Below, in pieces: positions 32,945 through 40,805 of a stretch of 64,000 bases of DNA. The notes under the pieces are model-generated. The model was not told the DNA's origin and did no database searches. It worked only from the letters and a program-made list of their open reading frames with translations. Both the position numbers and the translations under genes were made by a program. Source of the DNA: DASXKD01 sp963762735. GTDB taxonomy: Bacteria; Actinomycetota; Actinomycetes; Streptosporangiales; Streptosporangiaceae. Numbering within the stretch: position 1 is the stretch's first letter; each line of letters begins with the position of its first letter. The stretch lies in the NCBI GenBank assembly GCA_963762735.1, contig CAVXMG010000010.1, positions 1-64,000 on the forward strand, read 5' to 3'.

Positions 32945-34711
32945 ATGGACTGGGGCGGATCACCAGCGGTGCGGGCGCTGCGGCAGGCACAGGCGGTGGC
33001 GGCGTATGCCCGCCGCACCGGCTGTGGCATCGACGAGGCCGCCGACGCACTGACAGACCAGGACCGCGCAGAACAAGACCGCGCGGCCCGGGCAGACCTG
33101 AGCAGGGCCCGGGCAGACCTGAGCGGGGCCCAGGCAGACCTGAGCAGGACAGGCACCGGCCGGGCGGCAGACCGCACCGGCGTCTCCCGGCGCACCCTGC
33201 TCGGCGGCGCGGGAGCCGCCGCCCTGGCCGCGGCGGTTCCCGCGGGACTGCTGCGCCCGCCGCGCGCATCGGCCAGCCGCGATCCGCGCGTGGCGATCAT
33301 CGGCTCGGGTATCGCCGGGCTGGGCTGCGCCTACCGGCTGTGGACCAGGCACGGCATCCGCAGCGACGTCTACGAGTACAACGCGGTCCGGCCCGGCGGG
33401 CGCATTTTCACGCTCCGCGGCTTCTATGACGGCGGGCAGTACACCGAGCAGCACGGGGAGTTCATCTCCAGCGAGCACGCCGAGGTCCGGTGGCTGGCCG
33501 CGAGGTTCGGCCTGCACCTGGACAACGTCAATGCCTACCCACCGCACACCCGCGCACAGGACTACAGGTTCCGGTTCGACGGCCGGTTCTGGCCGCAGGC
33601 CGCGCTGAACCGCGACTGGCACGAGTGGGGCTGGCGGCTGTTCCACGACGCCGCGGTCCGCAAGGCACCCTGGCCCACCTTGTACGACAAGCACACGGCC
33701 TGGGGGCGCCGCTGGGACCATATGCCTGCGACCGAGTGGATCGAGCGCTACATCCCCGGCGGCCTCGACGGCGACTTCGGCGCGCTGTGCGTGTCGGTCC
33801 TGCTGGACGAGTACGGCGGTCAGGCCGCGCAGCAGTCCGCGCTGAACCTGGTCTACCTGCTCGGCCTCTACGACAGCTCGGCCAGCGGCCTGCAGCCGAA
33901 GGGCTCGCCGCAGCTATCCGGCACCGACGAGAAGTGGCACATCCGCGGCGGCAATGACCAGCTCATCTCGGGGCTGATCGAGCGCCTCCCGGCCGGCACG
34001 GTGCACCTGGGCGAGCGACTGGCGGCCGTGCGCGCCCGCGGCCACGGCAGGTATGCGATCACGCTCTCCAACGGCCAGAGCACTTCGGATCAATACGCAG
34101 ACCACGTCGTACTCGCACTCCCCTTCACGAAACTGCGCGACGTCGAACTGTACGGAATCGAACTACCGGCGCGGCAACTCCGGGCCATCAGAGAAGAGCC
34201 GATGGGGGCCAACGCGAAGATCGGGCTGCAGTTCTCCAGCCGGGTCTGGAACACCGACCACTGGACCGGGAACCTGTACACCGACGGCGTCGTCCAGGGC
34301 GGCTGGGAGACCACGGTGGACCAGCCGGGCGCCCCGGGGATCCTGATCGCCCTGCCGGGCGGCGAGGTCGGCTCCGCGCTGGGCCCGCACTATGGCCTGA
34401 CGTCGTACCAGGGGCCCGCGCCGGACCGGATGGTCCGGGACTTCCTCGGCTGTTTCGAGCGGAATTTCCCCGGCGCGATCCGGGCCTACAACGGCAAGGC
34501 GTACTACGCCTGGTCGGCCGGGGACCCGCACACCGGCGGCGCCTACTCCTACCTCAAGACCGGCCAGTACACCGGCTTCAACGGGATCCAGAGCCGCCGC
34601 CACGGCGGCCTGCACTTCGCCGGGGAACACACCTCGGTGAACTTCCAGGGCTACATGGAGGGCGCGCTGCGCAGCGGCTACCGGTGCGCCGCCGAGATCA
34701 CCGGCCGGTAA
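32945..34711 (+). CDS. Flavin-dependent amine oxidase with internal Tat motif
   Basis: ATG 32945 follows GGGAGG. The 588-residue protein begins with an unusual 80-residue extension: helical, charged, and containing three tandem copies of R/Q-A-D-L-S-x-x (residues about 49-67, encoded by three 21-bp repeats). Then comes a Tat signal VSRRTLLGGAGAAALAAAVP at residue 80, then RVAIIGSGIAGLGCAYRLW (FAD-binding GxGxxG), YEYNAVRPGGRIFTL, LALPFTKLRDVEL, and a C-terminal HFAGEHTSVNFQGYMEGALR, the FAD-binding end typical of monoamine oxidase/L-amino-acid oxidase. It oxidises an amine with O2 and is probably exported folded. The hairpin after the stop may terminate it. Confidence 0.8.
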   Translation: MDWGGSPAVRALRQAQAVAAYARRTGCGIDEAADALTDQDRAEQDRAARADLSRARADLSGAQADLSRTGTGRAADRTGVSRRTLLGGAGAAALAAAVPAGLLRPPRASASRDPRVAIIGSGIAGLGCAYRLWTRHGIRSDVYEYNAVRPGGRIFTLRGFYDGGQYTEQHGEFISSEHAEVRWLAARFGLHLDNVNAYPPHTRAQDYRFRFDGRFWPQAALNRDWHEWGWRLFHDAAVRKAPWPTLYDKHTAWGRRWDHMPATEWIERYIPGGLDGDFGALCVSVLLDEYGGQAAQQSALNLVYLLGLYDSSASGLQPKGSPQLSGTDEKWHIRGGNDQLISGLIERLPAGTVHLGERLAAVRARGHGRYAITLSNGQSTSDQYADHVVLALPFTKLRDVELYGIELPARQLRAIREEPMGANAKIGLQFSSRVWNTDHWTGNLYTDGVVQGGWETTVDQPGAPGILIALPGGEVGSALGPHYGLTSYQGPAPDRMVRDFLGCFERNFPGAIRAYNGKAYYAWSAGDPHTGGAYSYLKTGQYTGFNGIQSRRHGGLHFAGEHTSVNFQGYMEGALRSGYRCAAEITGR

Positions 34712-34729
34712 GCACCGCTCAGGCGGTGC
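34712..34729. terminator. Hairpin after the amine oxidase gene
   Basis: GCACCGC, loop TCAG, GCGGTGC, starting 1 bp after the stop codon. Seven perfect base pairs, no T-tract; a plausible GC-type terminator for convergent transcription. Confidence 0.4.
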
Positions 34730-34813
34730 GGCGGGCCGCGCCTGGGCGGAAGCCGTGAGGCTGAATACAACGGCAGTGGCCGCCGTTACTACTGCGAAAA
34801 TTTGTGTGCGCAT
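34719..34813 (-). pseudogene. Possible small secreted peptide
   Basis: ATG 34813, behind an AAAGGA-containing purine-rich stretch, opens MRTQIFAVVTAATAVVFSLT ASAQA, a convincing signal peptide with Ala-x-Ala cleavage site. In its frame no stop follows until deep inside the antisense amine oxidase gene. One base shift at the CGCGGCCCG stretch near 34735 gives the short ending ARRTA and stop at 34719. A secreted peptide of about 30 residues with a frameshift is likelier than a 217-residue antisense protein. The mature part is nearly absent, so its role is obscure. Confidence 0.3.
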
Positions 34814-35123
34814 GTGGCGGACTTCTTTCCTTTCTTTCTTGGCTGTTATCCGCCGGGGCAGACGGAACGTATGCCCAGGCCAGAGCCCGTGGCAATACGC
34901 GAAGACGAGTGTTACGGCGCGGCATTCCAGGTTGCAGTGATGCCTTAACCTGGCGTTCAACGAGCCTGGCCGCTGCCGGGATTCGGCGATCACGTTCTGC
35001 GGTTGCCGGGTCCGGGCATGTGGGAGACGGCCTGCGGTGTGGTTGGACCAGTAGGGCGCGGGGAACGTGGTTGACACGGGCAACGTGACTGCCACGGGCA
35101 ACGTGGCCTGGAGGCGCGGAACG
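34814..35123. other. Intergenic region, no gene supported
   Basis: Contains the purine-rich leader (read on the minus strand) of the possible secreted peptide and, towards the right end, three direct copies of GGCAACGTG/GGGAACGTG-type sequence (35061-35104). An in-frame GTG at 35067 could extend the HATPase gene by 19 codons. Confidence 0.4.
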
Positions 35124-35885
35124 ATGACCTTCTCCCCCATCATCAGCGCGGCCGGGACCGTCCCGGATTCGGCCGCCGCCGATCCGGCCGGTGCCGCCGC
35201 CGATCGAGCCACTGCCGTGCCCGATCCAGCCGTCACTCCAGATCCCGGCATCAGCTCCGGCCAGCCCGCGGGGCCTGGGACGGATACCAGTCCGCCGGTC
35301 GCCGCGGGGCATGGGACGGATACCAGTCACGCCGGCTCCGCCACCGGCCATGGGAGCTACTCCGCCGACCAGCCCGACTCCGCCGCCGAGCAAGGGGGCT
35401 ACTCCGCCGACTATGCCGACACCGCCACCGATTCCGGTCAGGCGGACGAGGCCGGAACCGCCTGGCCGCACCAGTCCTTCCTGGAACTGGGAGCGCTGCC
35501 GACCGCGGCGCCCTGCGCCAGGCTGCACAGCACGCTGGTGCTGTGGGAATGGCAACTGGGCGCGCTGGTGCGCACGGCCGGCCTGGTCGTCTCCGAACTG
35601 GTGGGCAATGCCGTCCAGGCATCGGCGGGCCTGACAGGCAGCCGTTTTGCCGGGCACTGGACGCCCGGGACCCCTCCGGTCCGCATGTGGCTGTCTGCGG
35701 ACGACCACCGTGTGGTGATCCAGGTCTGGGACGGCAGCGACCGGCCACCCGTACCCCAGCCGGTGGAGCCCGAGGCGGACAGCGGCCGCGGGCTGCTGCT
35801 GGTCGGGGCGCTCAGCGCGGAGTGGGGTTGCTACACGCCGGAGAAGTCAAGCGGGAAGGTCGTGTGGGCGGTGATCACCGGCTGA
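35124..35885 (+). CDS. HATPase (RsbW/anti-sigma-type) protein with long disordered N-terminus
   Basis: ATG 35124 has GGAGG at 9 nt; GTG 35067 is an in-frame alternative. The first 120 residues are low-complexity (Ala/Gly/Ser/Asp/Tyr, with DPAGAAADRATAVPDPAV and GGYSADYADTATDSGQAD). The C-terminal 130 form a GHKL ATPase: LVVSELVGNAVQASAG (N-box), PPVRMWLSADDHRVVIQVWD (strand then D-G-S in place of the usual D-x-G) and DSGRGLLLVGALSAEWGCY. Streptomyces-type proteins of this sort are anti-sigma-factor-like kinases or partners of MEDS/STAS proteins. No partner STAS protein is adjacent. Confidence 0.7.
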   Translation: MTFSPIISAAGTVPDSAAADPAGAAADRATAVPDPAVTPDPGISSGQPAGPGTDTSPPVAAGHGTDTSHAGSATGHGSYSADQPDSAAEQGGYSADYADTATDSGQADEAGTAWPHQSFLELGALPTAAPCARLHSTLVLWEWQLGALVRTAGLVVSELVGNAVQASAGLTGSRFAGHWTPGTPPVRMWLSADDHRVVIQVWDGSDRPPVPQPVEPEADSGRGLLLVGALSAEWGCYTPEKSSGKVVWAVITG

Positions 35886-35939
35886 CCGGGCACCGGCCTG
35901 CCTCGGCCCGCACACGGTCCGGCCAGCGCGGCCGGCCCC

Positions 35940-36779
35940 TCAGGCCTTGCGGCCGATCCCGCCGTAGTTGGCGATGTCGCCATCGGGAACCGGGCCTTCC
36001 GGGCCCGGCCGCCACCGGTGCAACTGGACCAGGCCCGGCTCGACCAGGTCAAGACCGGGGAAGAAGCGGCTGACCTGCTGGTACGTGCGAAGTGTCACCG
36101 GGTCCGCCATCAGCGGGTTGATCCGGTTGGTCGCCGTGCCGACCTGGCTGGCGTGGATGTCGCTGGCCGGGTGCGCGATCACCAGGTAGCTGCCCGGCGG
36201 CATGACATCGACCAGCGCGGCGACGATCCCTGCGGGGTCGTCGGCGTCGGGGATGCAGTGCAGCACCCCGATCAGCAGGATGGCGAGCGGCGAGCAGAAG
36301 TCGAGGATCTCCGCCGCCTGCTCGCAAACCTTGCCGGTGTCCCGCAGGTCGGCGTCGACATAGTGGGTGGCACCCTCCGGGCTGCTGGTGAGCAGAGCAC
36401 GGGCGTGCGCCAGCACGATCGGATCGGAGTCCACGTACACCACGCGCGACTCAGGTGCCGCCCGCTGGGCGACCTCGTGGGTGTTGTCCGCGGACGGCAG
36501 CCCGGTCCCGATGTCGAGGAACTGCCGGATGCCCGCCTCGGTGACCAGGTACCGGACGGCCCGGCCGAGGAACGCCCGCTGGGCGCGGACGCTGGCACGG
36601 ATGGTCGGGTATGCGGCGATGACCTCTTCGGCGGCTTCCCGGTCGGCCGCGTAGTTGTCCCGCCCGCCGAGCCAGAAGTTATAGACCCGGGCGATGTGCG
36701 CCACGCTGGTGTCGAACGTGTCCGGCTCCGCGCCGGAAGGGGTGTCGTCGGGGTTGCCGGGCACGTCGTATGTCCTCAC
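35940..36779 (-). CDS. SAM-dependent methyltransferase, DUF574 type
   Basis: GTG 36779 opens a 279-residue protein: DTFDTSVAHIARVYNFWLGG, RDNYAADREAAEEVIAAYP, FLGRAVRYLVTEAGIRQFLD IGTGLPSADNTHEVAQ (SAM-binding motif I), VVYVDSDPIVLAHARALL (motif II), LLIGVLHCIPD and SYLVIAHPASDIH. This is the large actinomycete-specific DUF574/Methyltransf_19 family, of which there are many paralogues per genome; substrates are unknown. An upstream start at 36854 in the same frame is possible but would add sequence outside the family. Convergent with the HATPase gene, downstream of the TIR-WD40 gene on the same strand. Confidence 0.8.
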   Translation of the reverse strand: MRTYDVPGNPDDTPSGAEPDTFDTSVAHIARVYNFWLGGRDNYAADREAAEEVIAAYPTIRASVRAQRAFLGRAVRYLVTEAGIRQFLDIGTGLPSADNTHEVAQRAAPESRVVYVDSDPIVLAHARALLTSSPEGATHYVDADLRDTGKVCEQAAEILDFCSPLAILLIGVLHCIPDADDPAGIVAALVDVMPPGSYLVIAHPASDIHASQVGTATNRINPLMADPVTLRTYQQVSRFFPGLDLVEPGLVQLHRWRPGPEGPVPDGDIANYGGIGRKA

Positions 36780-36863
36780 GGTGGGTCGGGACAAAGGGGC
36801 TGCCGCCAACCCTAGCCGGAGGGACCGCAAGCCCTGCGCGCTGCGGGGATACAAGGGCTGATG

Positions 36864-38459
36864 TCACAAGCTCCATAGCCGTGCTGTCTCGTCGTCACTG
36901 GCGGTGGCAAGCAGGGTGCCGTCCGGGCTGAACGCCACCCCAACCACCGCCGCTTGGTGGCCGGTGAGGGTGCGTATGCACCGCCCGGTGGCCACGTCCC
37001 AGACCCCCGCTCTCCGGTCGCCGCTGGTCGTGGCAAGCAGCGCACCGTCCGGGCTGAACGCCACACCGCGCGTAGCGTTTCGGTGGCCGGTGAGGGTGCG
37101 TATGCACCGCCCGGTGGCCACCTCCCAAAGCCGTGCTTTCGCGTCGTAGCTGGCGGTGGCGAGCAGGGTGCCGTCCGGGCTGAACGCCACCCCAACCACC
37201 GCCGCTTGGTGGCCGGTGAGGGTGCGTATGCACCGCCCGGTGGCCACGTCCCAGAGCCGCACTGTCTCGTCGTAGCTGGCGGTGGCGAGCAGGGTGCCGT
37301 CCGGGCTGAACGCCACCCCAACAACCGCCGCTCGGTGGCCGGTGATGGCGGCGGATGCCCCGCGCCGAAGGCCACGCCGCGCATAGCGTCAGGGCCGTCT
37401 GCTGCAGCCCGTGGCCACCTCCCAAAGCCGTGCTTTCGCGTCGTAGCTGGCGGTGGCAAGCAGGGTGCCGTCCGGGCTGAACGCCACCCCAACCACCGCC
37501 TTTTGGTGGCCGGTGAGGGTGCGTGTGAGCTGGCCGGTGGCCACCTTCCAGAGCCGCGCTTTCGCGTCACCGCTGGCAGTGGCGAGCAGGGTGCCGTCCG
37601 GGCTGAACGCCACAGCCGCCACTGGTCCCATCTGACAGGCGAAGCCGCTTATGAACCGTCCAGTGGCCGGGTCCCAGAGCCGCGCTGCCCCGTCGTAGCC
37701 GCTGGTGGCGAGCAGGGTGCCGTCCGGGCTGAACGCCACCCCAATCACCGCCGCTTGGTGGCTGGTGAGGATACGGACGTCGTGGTGGGGTGCTGGTGCG
37801 ATGGTCCGGTGGCCGGATGTGGGGGTGGCTGGGGGGTGAATTCGGGAAGGGCTAGGTGCCGAGCTGGTGGCAGCACTCCCGGGTGGTGGGTTAGGCGTGA
37901 TGCTGCGGTTCTGCGCTGTCCCCTGAGCAGGAAGGTGTTGTTCAAGGAGTCGTTGGATGGTGATCACGAGTCGGGTGACTCCCACGTCGCGATGCTGGCC
38001 GAAGAGGTCGACGCGCTGGATCGATGCGAGTGTGCGGCCGCCGCCTCGGTCATAGTCGGGCACCGGGCAGTCGTCGAACCGGACGGGAATGAGCCATGGG
38101 TCGCCTGGGCGCCGCCGTCGCAGCTGCTCTATGGCCAGGAGAAGTTCCTCGTTCTGGTAGCTGGTAGCGCGGGCGGCGCTGCGGCTGGAGAAGCAGGCGA
38201 GGAAGACGAGCGCGTTGTCGGTGATCGCCCGGCGGATCTTCAGGCGCCAGTCCTCGCCGGGCCACAGATCGGCGGTGTCCCGCCAAACGGAGATTCCAGC
38301 GGCTTCGAGATTCCGTTGCAGTTCGTCGACGCGGTCCGAGTCCTCCCGCACGTAAGAGATGAAGGCGTGCCCGGAAGGCTTTTCCACAGTGGGGCAGCTT
38401 ATTGGACAGTGGGCTGTCTTGACGGGCGGTCGACGGGCCGGTGACTGCCGTCCCCTCAT
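36864..38459 (-). pseudogene. TIR-WD40 protein, frame broken inside the repeats
   Basis: N-terminal TIR domain: GHAFISYVREDSDRVDELQR, NLEAAGISVWRDTADLWPGE, DWRLKIRRAITDNALVFLAC, FSSRSAARATSYQNEELLLA (candidate catalytic Glu in Q-N-E-E), PWLIPVRFDDCPVP. After a Pro-rich linker come 42-residue WD40 repeats ending in A-R-L-W (VAFSPDGTLLATASYDAKAR). Three intact repeats are read, then WEVATGCSRRP and a stop at 37389. A degenerate unit follows, and four further repeats from 37316 to 36864 lie in another frame. Bacterial TIR domains are NADases or signalling modules used in immunity, and WD40 repeats would act as the sensor propeller. GTG 38387 directly before the TIR domain is an alternative start. 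Confidence 0.75.
36890..37790. repeat. 126-bp WD40-coding tandem repeats
   Basis: Seven to eight units of 42 codons. The block GGTGCCGTCCGGGCTGAACG (plus strand) recurs essentially unchanged in nearly every unit, and several neighbouring units are almost identical over 100 bp. This degree of DNA identity indicates ongoing recombination or conversion among repeats, as in highly variable WD40 genes. Confidence 0.85.
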
Positions 38460-38467
38460 GGCGGCCC

Positions 38468-40078
38468 TTATTTCTCATGACACCTTCTATGGGCACCAGG
38501 CCCACATTCATCCCGATGCAGTGGGTCACCTGCGAACGCCGCCGACAGACGCAGGCCCCCGCTTCCGCGGGGGCCTGCGTCATCAGGGCAGACGGGCCGG
38601 CTCACCGGACCAGCTCCGGCTCCTCGTCCGCCAGCGCGGCCACCGGCTCGGCCTGCGCCACGGCGGGCGCGTCCGCTCCGGCGGTGGCGGCGCCTGGCGG
38701 TGACGGCCGGCGCCTTGCGCAGCCGGGGAAGGGCCAGGGCGATCGCGGCGGCGACGGCCACCGCAGCGGCACCCACCCAGACCGCCGACGACATGCCGGA
38801 GACGAACGAGGCACTGGTGGCGTACCCGCCGCGGGCCGAGAACACCGCACCGAGCACCGCGATGCCGAACACCCCGCCCAGTTCGCGGATCGCGTTGTTG
38901 GCACCGGAGGCGATGCCCTCCTCCTCGCGCCGCACCGAGCCGAGCACGACGTTGGCGACCGGAGCGAAGAACAGCGACATCCCCACACCGGAGACCACGA
39001 ACGCGGGCACCAGCGTGGCGTAGGCCACGGTCGGGCTGCTGACCGCGGCCAGCCAGCCGAGGCCGATCGCTTGCAGGGCCAGCCCGGTGACCAGTAGCGG
39101 CCTGCCGCCGATCCGGTCCGACAGCGTGCCCGCGATCGGGGCGATGAGCACGGGCATGGCGGTCCACGGAAGCGTGCGGATCCCGGCCTCCAGCGGGCTG
39201 TAGCCCTGGACGACCTGCAGGAACTGGGCCAGCAGGAAGATCGAGCCGAACATACCGAAGAACATCAGCAGCGACGCGGCATTGGTGATGGTGAACCCGC
39301 GGCTGCGGAACAGCCGCAGCGGCAGCATGGGCTCGGGAGCCCGGGTCTCCCAGATCAGGAACGCCGCCACGAGCAGGGCGCCGATCACCATCGGCGGCAG
39401 CACGGTCATGCTGGTCCAGCCGTGGTCGTTACCGCGAACCACGCCGAGGACTATGCCGAACAGGCCCAGGCTGGCCAGTGCCACGCCGCGCAGGTCCAGC
39501 CGGGTCGCCGGACCGTAGCTCTCGGTCAGCCGCGCCCACGCCACGGGCAGCAGCGCGATGCCGATGGGCACGTTCAGCCAGAAGATCCACTGCCAGGAGG
39601 CACCCTCGACAACGGCCCCGCCGACCAGCGGCCCGATGGCGATGGCCAGCCCGCCGACCGCACCCCAGGCGCCCAGCGCCAGCCCGCGCCGGGCCGGCGG
39701 GACCGCGGCGGACAGCAGGGTGAGCGTCAGCGGGACGAGGATGGCCGCCCCGACGCCCTGGACCGCGCGCGCGGCGACCAGTTCGCCGATGCCCGAGGCG
39801 AGCGCGGCGGCGGCCGAGCCCGCGGTGAACAGGCCGAGGCCGATAACGAACATCCGGCGGCGGCCGTACCGTTCGCCCAGCGTGGCGCCGGTGAGCAGCA
39901 GCACGGCGAACGTCAGCGTGTAGGCGTTGACCGTCCATTGCAGGCCTTCGAGCGAGGCGTGCAGATGCTCCCGGATCGAGGGCAGCGCCATGGTGACCAC
40001 GAGGTTGTCGAGCGATGCCATGAACAGTGCGACCGACGTGATCACGAAGGTCCAGATGCTCCGGCGTTTCGTGCTCAT
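38468..40078 (-). CDS. MFS drug-export-type transporter, 14-helix DHA2-like
   Basis: ATG 40078 after AGGAGG. The protein shows ITSVALFMASLDNLVVTMAL (family motif L-D-x-x-V-V), GLQWTVNAYTLTFAVLLLTG, GERYGRRRMFVIGLGLFTAG (motif A) and ARAVQGVGAAILVPLTLTLL (motif B/C region), followed by further helices to VWVGAAAVAVAAAIALALP. It should export toxic compounds by proton antiport. After LRKAPAVT (near 38700) the frame continues as 75 Arg/Gly-rich residues to 38468. The adjacent frame gives a natural tail PAVAQAEPVAALADEEPELV ending at 38602, so an indel has changed the C-terminus without touching the membrane part. TetR gene upstream; both promoters carry the same operator. Confidence 0.8.
   Translation of the reverse strand: MSTKRRSIWTFVITSVALFMASLDNLVVTMALPSIREHLHASLEGLQWTVNAYTLTFAVLLLTGATLGERYGRRRMFVIGLGLFTAGSAAAALASGIGELVAARAVQGVGAAILVPLTLTLLSAAVPPARRGLALGAWGAVGGLAIAIGPLVGGAVVEGASWQWIFWLNVPIGIALLPVAWARLTESYGPATRLDLRGVALASLGLFGIVLGVVRGNDHGWTSMTVLPPMVIGALLVAAFLIWETRAPEPMLPLRLFRSRGFTITNAASLLMFFGMFGSIFLLAQFLQVVQGYSPLEAGIRTLPWTAMPVLIAPIAGTLSDRIGGRPLLVTGLALQAIGLGWLAAVSSPTVAYATLVPAFVVSGVGMSLFFAPVANVVLGSVRREEEGIASGANNAIRELGGVFGIAVLGAVFSARGGYATSASFVSGMSSAVWVGAAAVAVAAAIALALPRLRKAPAVTARRRHRRSGRARRGAGRAGGRAGGRGAGAGPVSRPVCPDDAGPRGSGGLRLSAAFAGDPLHRDECGPGAHRRCHEK
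38548..38581. terminator. Strong hairpin terminator after the MFS gene
   Basis: GACGCAGGCCCCCGC (38548-38562), loop TTCC, GCGGGGGCCTGCGTC (38567-38581): 15 perfect base pairs. It sits just past the natural stop (38602) inferred for the MFS gene, which independently supports the view that the longer frame to 38468 is an artefact of a frameshift. Confidence 0.75.
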
Positions 40079-40094
40079 CTTTCGCCTCCTAATT

Positions 40095-40110
40095 AAGTGA
40101 GTAGTCACTA
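40095..40110. promoter_or_regulatory. TetR operator at the MFS promoter
   Basis: AAGTGAGTAGTCACTA is a near-palindrome (complement TAGTGA-CTAC-TCACTT) 17 bp upstream of the MFS start. The same motif (TAGTAA-CCAC-TCACTA) occurs at 40784-40799 before the TetR gene. The consensus TAGTGA-N4-TCACTA is a plausible TetR-family operator that would block MFS transcription. Confidence 0.65.
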
Positions 40111-40169
40111 ACTTTGTGGTCGAAAAAAAGGGGTCGTGCAGCTCCGAGCAGGCCGACCCAGGAGCGGGC

Positions 40170-40772
40170 TCATCTTCGGGGAACCGGGGCCAGCCCGGCC
40201 GCCGGGGCTGCCTGCACCAGGAGGTCGTCATCGGGACCTGGCCTCGGGCACCAGCTGGTCCACCGCTCATCGACGGCGGGCAGGTCCATGGCCGCGGCCA
40301 CGTTCATCAGCATGCCCATGGCGAAGAACGCGACGATCCGGTCGAAGGGCAGCCCGGACAGCCGCTCCGAGAGGGACCACAGCCGCTTGAATCCGGCGCG
40401 GGTGGCGGCCCGGATTTCCAGGTCCTCACACGCGGCGTAGGCGTGCATCTGGAGCAGTAGCAGCGTCCGGTCGTCCAGCAGCCGCTCGTACTCATCGCCC
40501 ATCGCCTCGAGCGCTTCCTCGCCGGTCTTGTCCCCCGCGGCGGCGATGAACGCCTCCTCGATGCGCTGGTAGCACCGCTCCACCAGAGCCAGGAACAGCG
40601 CCTTCTTCGTGGGGAACAGCCGGAACAGGTAAGGCTGGCTGATCCCGGCCCGGCGGGCCACGTCCTCGGTGGAAGTGCCGGCCAGGCCGTGAAGGGCGAA
40701 CTCGGCCACCGCCGCTTCCAGCACCGACTCGCGGCGCTCCGCGGCGGGCATCCGCACTCCGGTCCGTGTCAT
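40170..40772 (-). CDS. TetR-family repressor of the MFS exporter
   Basis: From ATG 40772 the 200-residue protein begins MTRTGVRMPAAERRESVLEA, with HTH AEFALHGLAGTSTEDVARRA GISQPYLFRLFPTKKALFLA and a C-terminal ligand domain (TLLLLQMHAYAACEDLEIRA, FFAMGMLMNVAAAMDLPAVD). QPYLFRLFPTKK is the usual recognition helix of this subgroup. It lies 91 bp upstream of the MFS gene on the same strand; both promoters contain TAGTGA-N4-TCACTA-like sites. Derepression by the exporter's substrate is the usual logic for such pairs. Confidence 0.85.
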   Translation of the reverse strand: MTRTGVRMPAAERRESVLEAAVAEFALHGLAGTSTEDVARRAGISQPYLFRLFPTKKALFLALVERCYQRIEEAFIAAAGDKTGEEALEAMGDEYERLLDDRTLLLLQMHAYAACEDLEIRAATRAGFKRLWSLSERLSGLPFDRIVAFFAMGMLMNVAAAMDLPAVDERWTSWCPRPGPDDDLLVQAAPAAGLAPVPRR

Positions 40773-40783
40773 GAGACCTAAGT

Positions 40784-40799
40784 TAGTAACCACTCACTA
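40784..40799. promoter_or_regulatory. TetR operator at its own promoter
   Basis: TAGTAACCACTCACTA: arms TAGT/ACTA with the same 4-bp centre (C-A-C core) as the MFS site at 40095-40110. It lies 12 bp upstream of ATG 40772 and implies autorepression. Confidence 0.65.
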
Positions 40800-40805
40800 C
40801 CTTTG

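Noticed and set aside
34163..34813. A 217-codon secreted protein antisense to the amine oxidase
   Set aside because: Only the first 25 codons (signal peptide) look coding; the remainder is antisense shadow and a short ending in the next frame is more natural.
36954..38444. A 496-codon plus-strand open frame with repeated Gly-Glu-Gln units
   Set aside because: It is antisense to the WD40 repeats of the TIR-WD40 gene; its internal repetition only mirrors the WD40 units.
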